Positions 1 to 7,535 of a DNA stretch of 9,744 bases are shown here, one piece after another (within the stretch, counting starts at the first letter, position 1; each line of letters begins with the position of its first letter). The DNA comes from Vibrio sp. (GTDB lineage Bacteria; Pseudomonadota; Gammaproteobacteria; Enterobacterales; Vibrionaceae): NCBI GenBank assembly GCA_007124475.1, contig SLFB01000179.1:1-9744 (forward strand), given 5' to 3'. A program made the translations under genes and the position numbers. The notes below the pieces were generated by a model, which was not told the DNA's origin, ran no database searches, and saw only the letters and a program-made list of their open reading frames with translations.

Positions 1-854
1 CAACCGACCCTAAACGGGCGCTGATTGGGGACGATGAGCATGGCTGGGATGATAACGGTATCTTTAACTTTGAAGGTGGCTGTTACGCAAAAACCATCAA
101 GCTCTCTAAAGAAGCTGAGCCAGATATTTATAATGCCATTCGCCGTGATGCATTATTAGAAAACGTTACGGTACGCGGAGATGGTTCCATTGATTTTGAT
201 GATGGTTCAAAAACTGAAAACACTCGCGTGTCTTATCCAATTTATCATATTGATAACATTGTAAAACCAGTATCCAAAGGCGGCCATGCCAATAAGGTCA
301 TCTTCCTGTCTGCTGATGCCTTTGGTGTTTTACCTCCGGTATCAAAACTCACACCGGAGCAAACTAAATATCATTTCTTATCTGGCTTTACGGCTAAGCT
401 CGCTGGTACAGAGCGTGGTATTACTGAACCAACCCCAACCTTCTCGGCCTGCTTTGGTGCCGCTTTCTTAACACTACATCCGACTCAGTATGCTGAAGTT
501 TTGGTGAAACGTATGGAGCAAGCAGGGGCTGAAGCTTATTTAGTTAATACTGGTTGGAACGGCTCAGGTAAACGTATTTCGATTCAAGACACACGTGCCA
601 TTATTGATGCTATCCTCGATGGTTCAATAGAAAAAGCATCGACCAAATCCATTCCGATTTTTAACCTTGAAATACCGACCGCTTTACCTGGGGTCGATCC
701 TGCAATTCTGGATCCTCGTGATACTTACGTTGACCCACTACAGTGGGAAAGCAAAGCGAAAGATCTAGCAGGGCGCTTTATCAATAATTTCACTAAATAT
801 ACTGACAACGCGGAAGGTAAGGCATTAGTGAGCGCTGGACCACAGCTCGATTAA
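1..854 (+). CDS. pckA: Phosphoenolpyruvate carboxykinase (ATP), C-terminal part, 5' end outside window
   Basis: This is the 3' part of the cytosolic gluconeogenic enzyme that converts oxaloacetate plus ATP to phosphoenolpyruvate, CO2 and ADP. The reading frame is open from base 3 to the TAA at 852–854, giving 283 residues of a family usually about 540 long, so a little over half is visible. It opens with TDPKRALIGDDEHGWDD: the kinase-2 metal-binding segment (LIGDDEHGWDD) is present, while the GTGKTTLS P-loop must lie just upstream of base 1. Further on, NTRVSYPIYHIDNIVKP holds the conserved substrate-binding Arg, and GTERGITEPTPTFSACFGAAF is the family's C-terminal signature region. The protein ends in AGPQLD, like the E. 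coli enzyme's AGPKL. An internal GTG at 228 is not the start, because homology continues upstream of it. The gene is intact as far as seen and is followed by a terminator hairpin. Confidence 0.97.
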   Translation, partial: TDPKRALIGDDEHGWDDNGIFNFEGGCYAKTIKLSKEAEPDIYNAIRRDALLENVTVRGDGSIDFDDGSKTENTRVSYPIYHIDNIVKPVSKGGHANKVIFLSADAFGVLPPVSKLTPEQTKYHFLSGFTAKLAGTERGITEPTPTFSACFGAAFLTLHPTQYAEVLVKRMEQAGAEAYLVNTGWNGSGKRISIQDTRAIIDAILDGSIEKASTKSIPIFNLEIPTALPGVDPAILDPRDTYVDPLQWESKAKDLAGRFINNFTKYTDNAEGKALVSAGPQLD

Positions 855-870
855 TTTACGCTAATAGCTC

Positions 871-898
871 TAGCCCTCCATAACGGGGGGCTAATTTT
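871..898 (+). terminator. Rho-independent terminator after pckA
   Basis: A 9-bp stem TAGCCCTCC / GGGGGGCTA (one T·G wobble) with loop ATAAC is followed by ATTTT. It lies 17 bases after the pckA stop codon. The T tract is short, so termination may be partial. It would separate pckA from the AsmA-family gene starting at 963. Confidence 0.75.
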
Positions 899-962
899 CC
901 CTTGAAGCCTAACCGAAGATCAGCCAAGCTATCACTAAGCGGAATGACAGTCTGAGAAAATA

Positions 963-2861
963 ATGAAAAAACTGCTGACTTGGTTTGCTATAACGAGTCT
1001 TGGCTTGGTTAGCTTAATACTATTATTATTCGCTCTATTGCATACGCGCTATCTAACGCCTAGTGCGCAATGGTTAGCCAATCATCTATGGCCACAGCAA
1101 ATCACATTCCAGCAACTTGAATATCATTACCCACTCCACTTTCATCTCACCCAACCGACGATTTATCTTGGTACTCAACCATTAACCTTTCGGTCTATTG
1201 ATGTATGGCTCAATCCAACCATTAAATACCAAGGCAAATGGCAGATCGATAGTGTTTTATTTGATGGCGGAACCTGGTCGGCGCCGCTGCTCAATCAGTT
1301 ATCCACACAACCTTGGCAACTACATCAATTGGCGTTTCGTAATCTTGACTATATTAGTGATGACTTTCAGCTGAAAGGGGTCAGCGGCCACGTGCAACAG
1401 CCACAATGGTCACCATCATCAATATTGCCCTATGGCAAAGTCCAGTTAGCGGTCGAAAACTTATCATGGCAACAACTCAAGCTCGACAATCTGCTCATTA
1501 ATGCGACTTATCAGACTCAAAATAGTACCGTTCATGGGTTCTCATTTAATTGGCAAGGCGCGGCTATTTCCGGCCAAGCAGAACACTATCCTCAGGGATG
1601 GTCATTAATTAATGTCACGGCAAATCGGTTACAAATTACACCCGATTCTGGTTTGGTTAGCCCTGAGCAATATCAAATCATCCATAGATATATCTTTCAT
1701 ATCAACAGTTTAGATGTGCTAAATAGTGATATTCAATATGCTGAAATGAGCTTTAATAATGTAAGTTTTTCAGTCGAGAACCTATTACTTAACCCATCTT
1801 GGTGGCAGCAAAATTCTGGCGACTTGTCACTCAATGCCGATAGTGTGATTTGGCACGATCTGCAATGGAATGAGCCCACACTAAAACTCGCTTTTCACGA
1901 TCACAAAGTCATGATCGATGAATTTAGTGCCGAGCTGGCTAGCGGGAATATTCAATTTAATGGTTTTATAACCACAGATGAGATCTATCTTGCTTCTCTA
2001 ACCGTTAATCGAAGCCGATGGTTACAAGAAGGTCAATACGATATTCATCGGATCCGTCAATCATTAGAATCCTTTAAAACCATTTTTATCAATGAATTAA
2101 ACTTAAATAACCTTCAATTTCTTTATTTGGCTGGCGAACCACGCTGGCAAATATCTGGCCTTAACGGCCGAGGGAAAAACATTGAGTTAAGGCGAAACAA
2201 CCGCTGGGGACTATGGAATGGAGATATTACTCTCAGTGCTAATAATGCAAGTATCGGTAAAACCCTCACCTCACAAGCCATTTTAGCCATGACCAGTCAA
2301 GACGGGCTCTGGACTATCCATCGTGGTTTCTTGCCTCTTGAACATGGTTATCTTGATCTGATTGCCACATGGGATCTTTCTCTACCCAGCCTACCCTGGC
2401 AGATCCAACTGCATGCTGATGGTTTACCGTTAGCGGTATTCGGTCACTGGTACTCACTTCCCCTCCATCTCGATGCTTTAGCAGAATTTACTCTCGAAGC
2501 ACGAGGGTTAGCGGGCGATTATGCCATGTTGAGTCACTCACTGAGCGGTGATCTCAACGGACACTTACGACAAGGAATCTTCAGTTATCAACAAGATGAC
2601 GCTTTGATCATACAACCATTTTATCTCGATAACTTGCACATCAAGGCAGATCGCGGCAGATTGTCTTTAGCGACACGACCGCTATCAGGTCCTGCATTGA
2701 ATGCTAAACTTGAAGGGCTGTTAGATTTAACCGTACCGCAACAGGCGAGGCTCGAAGTACAACTCTGGCAAGATTGTATACTTCACCAACTGGATCTATG
2801 GCGTAATCAACATCGCCATCAATCAAGCACAAGCTGCTCAGCCCAACCCAAGATACCATAA
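963..2861 (+). CDS. AsmA-family inner-membrane-anchored periplasmic protein
   Basis: This is a 632-residue protein. It has one N-terminal membrane segment, about residues 4–27 (LLTWFAITSLGLVSLILLLF), preceded by MKK, which fits a signal anchor with the rest in the periplasm. The body is a long run of alternating hydrophobic and polar strands rich in Trp, Gln, His and Asn, with repeated phrases such as 'LSLNADSVIWHDLQW' and 'GNIQFNGFI'. This is typical of the beta-rich AsmA/YicH superfamily, related to the bridge-like lipid-transfer proteins TamB and YhdP. The C-terminal part (GDLNGHLRQGIFSY...LNAKLEGLLDL) resembles the conserved AsmA end. Only two cysteines occur, about residues 605 and 625. 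The ATG at 963 has only a weak Shine–Dalgarno (GAG, 954–956), but its start places the anchor correctly. It lies 108 bp after pckA and converges with madA. A role in outer-membrane lipid homeostasis is inferred from the family; assignment to a specific AsmA subfamily is uncertain. Confidence 0.8.
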   Translation: MKKLLTWFAITSLGLVSLILLLFALLHTRYLTPSAQWLANHLWPQQITFQQLEYHYPLHFHLTQPTIYLGTQPLTFRSIDVWLNPTIKYQGKWQIDSVLFDGGTWSAPLLNQLSTQPWQLHQLAFRNLDYISDDFQLKGVSGHVQQPQWSPSSILPYGKVQLAVENLSWQQLKLDNLLINATYQTQNSTVHGFSFNWQGAAISGQAEHYPQGWSLINVTANRLQITPDSGLVSPEQYQIIHRYIFHINSLDVLNSDIQYAEMSFNNVSFSVENLLLNPSWWQQNSGDLSLNADSVIWHDLQWNEPTLKLAFHDHKVMIDEFSAELASGNIQFNGFITTDEIYLASLTVNRSRWLQEGQYDIHRIRQSLESFKTIFINELNLNNLQFLYLAGEPRWQISGLNGRGKNIELRRNNRWGLWNGDITLSANNASIGKTLTSQAILAMTSQDGLWTIHRGFLPLEHGYLDLIATWDLSLPSLPWQIQLHADGLPLAVFGHWYSLPLHLDALAEFTLEARGLAGDYAMLSHSLSGDLNGHLRQGIFSYQQDDALIIQPFYLDNLHIKADRGRLSLATRPLSGPALNAKLEGLLDLTVPQQARLEVQLWQDCILHQLDLWRNQHRHQSSTSCSAQPKIP

Positions 2862-2900
2862 ACGGTGAGCTCCCATCAGCATAACCAGCATCCATCATGA

Positions 2901-3827
2901 TTAAGAACGAGACTGCTCAACAATCGCTAAATAATCAGGTATTAACATGTAAGTGCCAATAAACTCAACCGCATCAGTATTGCCACTACTGATGTCTACT
3001 TTCACCACAATCCTGGCTTTGCGTCCAGAGGCGAGCCTATCAAGATCACCACTAATGCTATCTAACGACGTCGATGCTACAGGATTATGCACAATAGGAT
3101 GTCGATAACGAATTCGGCTATCGACTAGCACAATATCACCTTGTAAATGGCGCTCACGCATTAGCAGCCAAATCATGCCCCATCCAGCAAGAGTAGCCAA
3201 AGTGAATGCCGAGCCTGCAAATAAGGTATTATGAGGGTTTAAATTAGGATTAAGCTGAGCACTGCATTGAAACTGGTAACCTGTGTACTGCTGTATTTTT
3301 ATCCCCATTTTTTCGCTAATGGGAATATGCGTTGACCAGCGCTCTTGTAGCTCAGTACACCACTCTGGTTTGCGTAACACATCAGCCATCGGGTCTAGCG
3401 GTTTAACCATTTGCTGATGACGCACTGGGCCTCGCTCATCTGTGAGTGACCCTCGACGTTCAAAGCCATTTTGTTCATAAAAACTAATCGCATCTTCTCG
3501 CGCATTACACACTAATCGTTTCGCACCCTCTTGACGAGCCAACGACTCTAGAGCAACTAATAGCAAGGACCCCATACCCTTATTGCGCGTCCGAGATTTT
3601 ACCGCCATATAACGGATCTGACCTTCGCTATCTGGAGTGATGTACAAACGCCCTATGGCAATGGGTCTCCCGCGGCCATCAACAATCATGCGGTGGTGGC
3701 TCATCGAGTCATATTCATCTCGCTCCGATCCCAGTGGCATTCGCCATGGCTCGCGTAACATCTGCCAGCGAAAATGGTAATACTTATTGAGCTGGTTTTC
3801 CGTCTTCGGGGTAATAAGCTTAAACAT
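2901..3827 (-). CDS. madA: Malonyl-ACP decarboxylase MadA (YiiD/FabY), GNAT–hotdog fusion
   Basis: This 308-residue two-domain protein closely matches E. coli YiiD, which has been shown to be a malonyl-ACP decarboxylase (MadA) allowing FabH-independent initiation of fatty acid synthesis. Residues about 1–145 form a GNAT N-acetyltransferase domain, with the acetyl-CoA loop around RTRNKGMGS (79–87) and the usual AREDAISFYEQNGF strand-helix (109–122). Residues about 165–300 form a hotdog domain. Its catalytic-loop region NPNLNPHNTLFAGS (193–206) carries the Asn cluster corresponding to the decarboxylase Asn described for Shewanella MadB, followed by the hotdog helix FTLATLAGWGMIWL. The substrate of the GNAT domain is unknown. 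The ATG has a strong Shine–Dalgarno (AGGAAGGG, minus strand, 3840–3833). It lies 33 bp after dtd, so co-transcription with dtd and yihY is likely. No terminator is visible after its stop. Older names are fabY (a name also used for an unrelated Pseudomonas synthase) and yiiD. Confidence 0.92.
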   Translation of the reverse strand: MFKLITPKTENQLNKYYHFRWQMLREPWRMPLGSERDEYDSMSHHRMIVDGRGRPIAIGRLYITPDSEGQIRYMAVKSRTRNKGMGSLLLVALESLARQEGAKRLVCNAREDAISFYEQNGFERRGSLTDERGPVRHQQMVKPLDPMADVLRKPEWCTELQERWSTHIPISEKMGIKIQQYTGYQFQCSAQLNPNLNPHNTLFAGSAFTLATLAGWGMIWLLMRERHLQGDIVLVDSRIRYRHPIVHNPVASTSLDSISGDLDRLASGRKARIVVKVDISSGNTDAVEFIGTYMLIPDYLAIVEQSRS

Positions 3828-3860
3828 TGATTCCCTTCCTAATGCGTAGACACGCTTAGA

Positions 3861-4295
3861 TTAGACTTGTAGCCAAAAAGTCACTGGACCATCGTTAGTC
3901 AATGACACTTGCATATCCTTGGCAAAACGGCCTCGTTCCGTTGGTAACACTTGCGCGCATCGGTCCGAAAAATAATCATAGAGGCGTTCAGCATCTTGAG
4001 GGCTTGCGCCACGAGAAAAACCAGCTCGTGTGCCTTTTTTTGTATCCGCGGGCAAAGTAAATTGCGATACAACCAACAAACTTCCAGCAACCTCTTGTAC
4101 GTTAAGATTCATTTTCCCGATTTCATCTTCAAAAACACGATAACGGGTAACTCGCTCCACCAGACGTTGCGCCTTAGCTTCATCATCATCACGCTCAACC
4201 CCTAATAAGACTAACAAGCCTCGCTCGATCTGGCCGACAATCTCGCCATCAACCCGTACTGTTGCTTCACTCACTCGTTGAATTAAAGCGATCAC
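3861..4295 (-). CDS. dtd: D-aminoacyl-tRNA deacylase
   Basis: This cytosolic homodimeric proofreading enzyme hydrolyses D-amino acids (and Gly) from tRNA, preventing D-residue entry into translation. At 144 residues it matches the usual 145 or so. The active-site motif SQFTL is at 77–81. The cross-subunit Gly-cisPro motif lies in NDGPVTF (Gly136–Pro137), and the protein ends WLQV like the E. coli enzyme. The start is GTG at 4295–4293, read as MIALIQRV. It is fixed by homology and by an AGGAG six bases upstream. The start lies inside the end of yihY, with 29 bp of overlap in a different frame, so translation is probably coupled to yihY. All expected catalytic residues are present. Confidence 0.97.
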   Translation of the reverse strand: MIALIQRVSEATVRVDGEIVGQIERGLLVLLGVERDDDEAKAQRLVERVTRYRVFEDEIGKMNLNVQEVAGSLLVVSQFTLPADTKKGTRAGFSRGASPQDAERLYDYFSDRCAQVLPTERGRFAKDMQVSLTNDGPVTFWLQV

Positions 4296-5193
4296 TCGAT
4301 TCTCCTGGTGCTGGTTTTGCTAATGATACTGTTTGAGATGTAGAGTCTACCATGTTCAGTTCATGCTGCCATTGCTCACTTTCACCAAGAGCTGCTGTAA
4401 ACTCAGCGCCTACTAATACAATTAACCAACACAGATAAACCCAAACAAATAAAATCGGGATTGCTGCCAATGCACCATAAATCAATTGATAAGATGGAAA
4501 GTGAGTTATATAAGCGGCAAACGCTTTTTTACTCAGCTCAAATAACAGGGCAGCAATAAAAGCACCTGATAATGCATGTAATAAACGTACTTTTTTATTG
4601 GGGACTAACACATATAAGCCAACAAAAGCGAAAAGCGATAACAGAAAGGGCAAACGCGTTAAAAACCATCTAAATACATCACTAAAAGCATCACTTTCGA
4701 GGATTTTCAAGGACGTAATATAAGAGGTAACCGCGATACTGGTACCCACTAAAATTGGCCCCAGTGTAAGGATCATCCAATAAATAGAAAAAGAAAAAAC
4801 CGCACGGCGTTTATTGCGTACCCGCCAAATAAAGTTCATATTCTTATCAATATTAGAAATCAACATTAGTGCGGCGATCAATAAAAAACCACCACCCACT
4901 GCCGTCATCCTACCCGTGTTAGCAACAAACTGCATTAGAGCTTGGCTAACTGCATCACCTGCAGCGGGTACAAAGTTATTGATTATAAACTCTTGAATAA
5001 TATCACCAACATTATGAAATGCTGGAAAAGAAGACAGTACGGATAACAATACCGTAAGCATAGGAACCAAGGATAACAAGGTAATATAAGCTAAATAACC
5101 GGCGTTAACATTAATCCGATCATGGCGCATACGATTGCTCAAATAGCCAATAAATCTAACACTACGCCTAATCACTGAATTGAATGGGATCAT
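4267..5193 (-). CDS. yihY: YihY/BrkB-family inner membrane protein
   Basis: This is a polytopic inner membrane protein of the YihY (BrkB, UPF0761) family, once misnamed RNase BN; its molecular function is unsettled. The chosen ATG at 5193–5191 gives 308 residues (MIPFNSVIRRSVRF...). It is preferred over an in-frame GTG six bases upstream because the AAGGAG lies seven bases before the ATG but only one before the GTG. About six membrane segments are visible, near residues 35–57, 95–115, 133–156, 176–197, 205–220 and 238–265. The family hallmark SYQLIYGALAAIPILFVW is near 234–251. A polar tail of about 35 residues follows the last helix, and its end overlaps dtd. The family is usually about 290 residues long in E. 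coli, so the tail is slightly extended. It is the first gene of a probable yihY–dtd–madA operon. A possible −10 (TACAAT, minus strand, 5231–5226) lies upstream without a good −35. Confidence 0.92.
   Translation of the reverse strand: MIPFNSVIRRSVRFIGYLSNRMRHDRINVNAGYLAYITLLSLVPMLTVLLSVLSSFPAFHNVGDIIQEFIINNFVPAAGDAVSQALMQFVANTGRMTAVGGGFLLIAALMLISNIDKNMNFIWRVRNKRRAVFSFSIYWMILTLGPILVGTSIAVTSYITSLKILESDAFSDVFRWFLTRLPFLLSLFAFVGLYVLVPNKKVRLLHALSGAFIAALLFELSKKAFAAYITHFPSYQLIYGALAAIPILFVWVYLCWLIVLVGAEFTAALGESEQWQHELNMVDSTSQTVSLAKPAPGESSDRFNSTSE
4302..4306 (-). promoter_or_regulatory. Ribosome binding site of dtd within yihY
   Basis: The minus strand reads AGGAG-AATCGA-GTG. The consensus AGGAG sits six bases before the GTG start of dtd and inside the coding region of yihY. 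It supports the non-ATG start and independent or re-initiating translation of dtd. Confidence 0.75.
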
Positions 5194-5200
5194 TCTCACT

Positions 5201-5206
5201 CTCCTT
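5201..5206 (-). promoter_or_regulatory. Ribosome binding site of yihY, decides start
   Basis: The minus strand reads AAGGAG-AGTGAGA-ATG. Seven-base spacing to the ATG at 5193 is ideal, whereas the upstream in-frame GTG at 5199 would be only one base away. The ATG is therefore the start. Confidence 0.75.
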
Positions 5207-5270
5207 AACCACCAGCTAAAGTCATATTGTACTTAAAAAAAATACCCTTTTCTCTAAACTTACTGATCAC

Positions 5271-5468
5271 TATACCCAAACCACTTGGAGTTGCAGGTAG
5301 GCGGCCAGTGAGTGACAAATTTGTCTGGAACAAATTTGAACAGCCGTAGGCTGGCCTTTGGTGAGAGCCACGGATGGCTCTCATAATCCCCATGAGCATA
5401 GATAGACGATGTGATTGGGGCGAACGAACGTAGCCAACACCCCTGCAGCTTCAAGTCGGAAGGGTATA
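5271..5468. repeat. Miniature palindromic intergenic repeat, copy A (long form, complete)
   Basis: This is a 198-bp non-coding element bounded by TATACCC (5271–5277) and GGGTATA (5462–5468). Sub-terminal arms ACTTGGAGTTGCAGG (5283–5297) and CCTGCAGCTTCAAGT (5442–5456) can pair at all 15 positions, two as G·U. The interior is a chain of smaller palindromes: GACAAATTTGTC (5314–5325), CAGCC-GTA-GGCTG (5341–5353), TGAGAGCCA-CGGA-TGGCTCTCA (5362–5383), and CCCCA...TGGGG (5388–5420). It has no coding capacity of its own. The layout fits a non-autonomous MITE-like element or an RNA/DNA-structured repeat. Similar TACCC/CTTGAAGT-ended repeats are common between genes in Vibrio, Photorhabdus and Yersinia as I recall, but I cannot assign a published name. 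It matches copy B at 145 of 150 aligned bases. Confidence 0.85.
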
Positions 5469-5525
5469 ACCAATCAGACCGTTATGTCTAATAATCATAC
5501 GCTAAAAAGTTTGTATCAATTGCGC

Positions 5526-5561
5526 AATAAAAAACCCTCAGTGACGAATCACTAAGGGTTT
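5526..5561 (-). terminator. Rho-independent terminator of typA
   Basis: Read on the minus strand, AAACCCTTAGTGA – TTCG – TCACTGAGGGTTT forms a 13-position stem with one mismatch or wobble and a stable UUCG-type tetraloop. It continues into TTTTTTATT. It begins 28 bases after the typA stop codon. It should insulate yihY–dtd–madA from typA transcription. Confidence 0.9.
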
Positions 5562-5589
5562 GATATCAAACATGACAGCTCAGCAGTGA

Positions 5590-7413
5590 TTAACCACGCG
5601 CGGCACGTTTACGTTCGTTCTCAGTAAGGTGTTTCTTACGAATACGAATGCTTTTTGGCGTGACTTCCACTAGCTCATCATCATCAATGAATTCTAGCGC
5701 TTGCTCTAGAGTAAATTTAATAGCCGGAGTCAATACCTGAGCTTCATCAGTACCTGAAGCGCGCACGTTGGTTAATTGTTTGCCTTTTAAGCAGTTAACC
5801 GTTAAATCATTCGAGCGGTTATGGATGCCGATAACTTGACCTTCGTATACTTCATCAGCATGTTCCGCAAATAAGCGACCACGTTCTTGCAAGTTATACA
5901 AAGCGTAGGTTAATGCTTTACCGGTTGCGTTAGAAATCAATACACCATTAATACGTTGACCAATATTACCACCTTTATGTGGACCATAGTGATCAAACGT
6001 ATGATAGAGCAAACCTGAACCAGAAGTTAACGTCATAAATTCAGTTTGAAAACCGATCAAACCGCGCGAAGGCATCATAAAATCTAGTCGCACTCGGCCT
6101 TTACCATCAGGAGACATATCTTTCATCTCACCTTTACGTAGACCAATGTTTTCCATGATCCCGCCTTGGTGCTCTTCAAGCACGTCAATTGTCACGGTTT
6201 CAAACGGTTCCATCAACTGGCCATTTTCTTCTTTAACAATAACTTCTGGACGTGACACCGCTAATTCAAAACCTTCACGGCGCATATTTTCAATCAGAAT
6301 CGACAAATGTAATTCACCACGACCTGATACGCGGAATTTATCTGGATCATCCGTTTGTTCAACGCGTAGTGCCACATTGTGCACCAGCTCTTTTTCTAAA
6401 CGCTCAAGAATATTACGTGAAGTAACAAATTTACCTTCTTTACCAGCAAAAGGAGAAGTGTTTACTTGGAAAGTCATTGTCACTGTTGGTTCATCAACGC
6501 TCAATGGTGGCAATGCTTCAACCGCGTTAATATCACAAATTGTGTCAGAAATCTTTAGCTCACCTAAACCGGTGATCGCAACGATATCACCAGCCGTTGC
6601 CATCTCAGTTTCACTACGCTGTAGACCAAGATAGCCTAATACCGTACCCACTTTACCATTGCGTTTTTTACCGTCAGCGGAAATAACGGTTACTTGTTGA
6701 TTCGGTTTCACACTACCACGGGTCACACGACCAACACCAATAACACCAACGTAAGAGCTGTAATCTAGCTGTGAAATTTGCATTTGTAGTGGGCCATCAA
6801 GGTCCACTTGTGGAGGCTCCACATTATCAACGATGGCTTGGAATAAAGGTTCCATGTTTTCACCAGTTTCGCCTTCTTCAAGCGTTGCCCAGCCATTTAA
6901 TGCTGATGCATAAACGACTTGAAAGTCTAACTGTTCATCATTGGCACCTAAGTTATCAAATAGGTCGAAAACTTGATCCATAACCCAATCTGGACGAGCG
7001 CCAGGGCGGTCAATTTTATTAATAACGACAATTGGCTTCAGACCATGTGCAAACGCTTTTTGCGTGACAAAACGAGTTTGAGGCATAGGACCATCAACCG
7101 CGTCAACAATTAAGCACACACAGTCGACCATAGACATGATACGCTCAACCTCACCACCAAAGTCAGCGTGTCCAGGGGTGTCTACGATGTTGATACGGTA
7201 GTCATTCCAATTTATCGCGGTATTTTTTGCAAGAATGGTAATACCACGCTCTTTCTCAATATCATTCGAGTCCATGACTCGCTCTTCGACATCACCGCGA
7301 GACTCTAGGGTACCCGACTGTTGGAGTAATTTATCCACCAAGGTCGTTTTGCCGTGGTCAACGTGCGCGATGATCGCGATGTTTCTTAATTTTTCAATTT
7401 GTGGAGTAGCCAT
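5590..7413 (-). CDS. typA: Ribosome-associated translational GTPase TypA/BipA
   Basis: TypA (BipA) is an EF-G-like GTPase that binds the 70S ribosome and helps ribosome assembly and growth under cold and other stress. With the start at ATG 7413 (MATPQIEKLRN) it has 607 residues, the normal size. G motifs are intact: G1 AHVDHGKT (16–23), G2 within RGIT (56–59), G3 DTPGH (78–82), G4 NKID (132–135) and G5 in YASALNG. EF-G-like domains II, III and V follow, and then the TypA-specific C-terminal domain ending LVEVTPKSIRIRKKHLTENERKRAARG. An in-frame GTG 15 bases upstream would add MKQNS. I prefer the ATG because family members begin at this point, but neither start has a strong Shine–Dalgarno. The gene diverges from glnA across 630 bp. 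A possible extended −10 (TGGTACATT, minus strand, 7512–7504) would give a leader of about 80 nt containing a small hairpin. Confidence 0.96.
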   Translation of the reverse strand: MATPQIEKLRNIAIIAHVDHGKTTLVDKLLQQSGTLESRGDVEERVMDSNDIEKERGITILAKNTAINWNDYRINIVDTPGHADFGGEVERIMSMVDCVCLIVDAVDGPMPQTRFVTQKAFAHGLKPIVVINKIDRPGARPDWVMDQVFDLFDNLGANDEQLDFQVVYASALNGWATLEEGETGENMEPLFQAIVDNVEPPQVDLDGPLQMQISQLDYSSYVGVIGVGRVTRGSVKPNQQVTVISADGKKRNGKVGTVLGYLGLQRSETEMATAGDIVAITGLGELKISDTICDINAVEALPPLSVDEPTVTMTFQVNTSPFAGKEGKFVTSRNILERLEKELVHNVALRVEQTDDPDKFRVSGRGELHLSILIENMRREGFELAVSRPEVIVKEENGQLMEPFETVTIDVLEEHQGGIMENIGLRKGEMKDMSPDGKGRVRLDFMMPSRGLIGFQTEFMTLTSGSGLLYHTFDHYGPHKGGNIGQRINGVLISNATGKALTYALYNLQERGRLFAEHADEVYEGQVIGIHNRSNDLTVNCLKGKQLTNVRASGTDEAQVLTPAIKFTLEQALEFIDDDELVEVTPKSIRIRKKHLTENERKRAARG

Positions 7414-7449
7414 GGAGTTTTGCTTCACTTAGTTTACACAGAGAGCTCA

Positions 7450-7469
7450 TTTGTGCGGGAGTGCACAAA
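7450..7469 (-). other. Small hairpin in the likely typA leader
   Basis: TTTGTGC – GGGAGT – GCACAAA is a perfect 7-bp inverted repeat with a 6-base loop. It lies 37–56 bases upstream of the typA ATG, so it would be in the 5' untranslated RNA if transcription starts near 7496. There is no T tract, so it is not a terminator. Its function is unknown. Confidence 0.4.
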
Positions 7470-7535
7470 CGTAGCCAAGATTTTCGTTAAAAAAATGGTC
7501 AATAATGTACCAGATTTTGACGAAAAACCTAGAAA

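Larger units (their letters stand above)
5200..5589. other. Non-coding region between yihY and typA
   Basis: This 390-bp gene-free stretch lies between two minus-strand genes. Reading along the + strand it holds the yihY ribosome binding site and a weak −10-like TACAAT (minus strand, 5231–5226). Next is the 198-bp palindromic repeat copy A (5271–5468), then about 60 bp of plain AT-rich sequence, then the typA terminator (5526–5561). Open frames of about 64 codons across the repeat look accidental: they follow the hairpins and have no ribosome binding site or homology that I recognise. Confidence 0.7.

Noticed and set aside
228..854. Separate 208-codon gene starting at GTG 228
   Set aside because: The frame is open and homologous to PckA from base 3 onward, so this is the interior of pckA rather than a new start.
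2704..2898. 64-codon minus-strand frame at the end of the AsmA-family gene, possible small gene after madA
   Set aside because: It starts just downstream of the madA stop but mostly lies antisense to the AsmA-family gene, has no Shine–Dalgarno and no recognisable sequence.
5205..5454. Two overlapping open frames of about 64 codons within and beside repeat copy A
   Set aside because: They are produced by the palindromic repeat and would begin in its terminal stem; there is no ribosome binding site.
5271..5468. CRISPR array or integron attachment site
   Set aside because: There are no regularly spaced short repeats with unique spacers and no integrase; the structure is one bounded palindromic element found at separate loci.
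6146..6634. 162-codon plus-strand open frame antisense to typA
   Set aside because: Typical shadow of a well-conserved coding region; composition is Ser/Thr-rich with no family resemblance, and typA on the other strand is certain.
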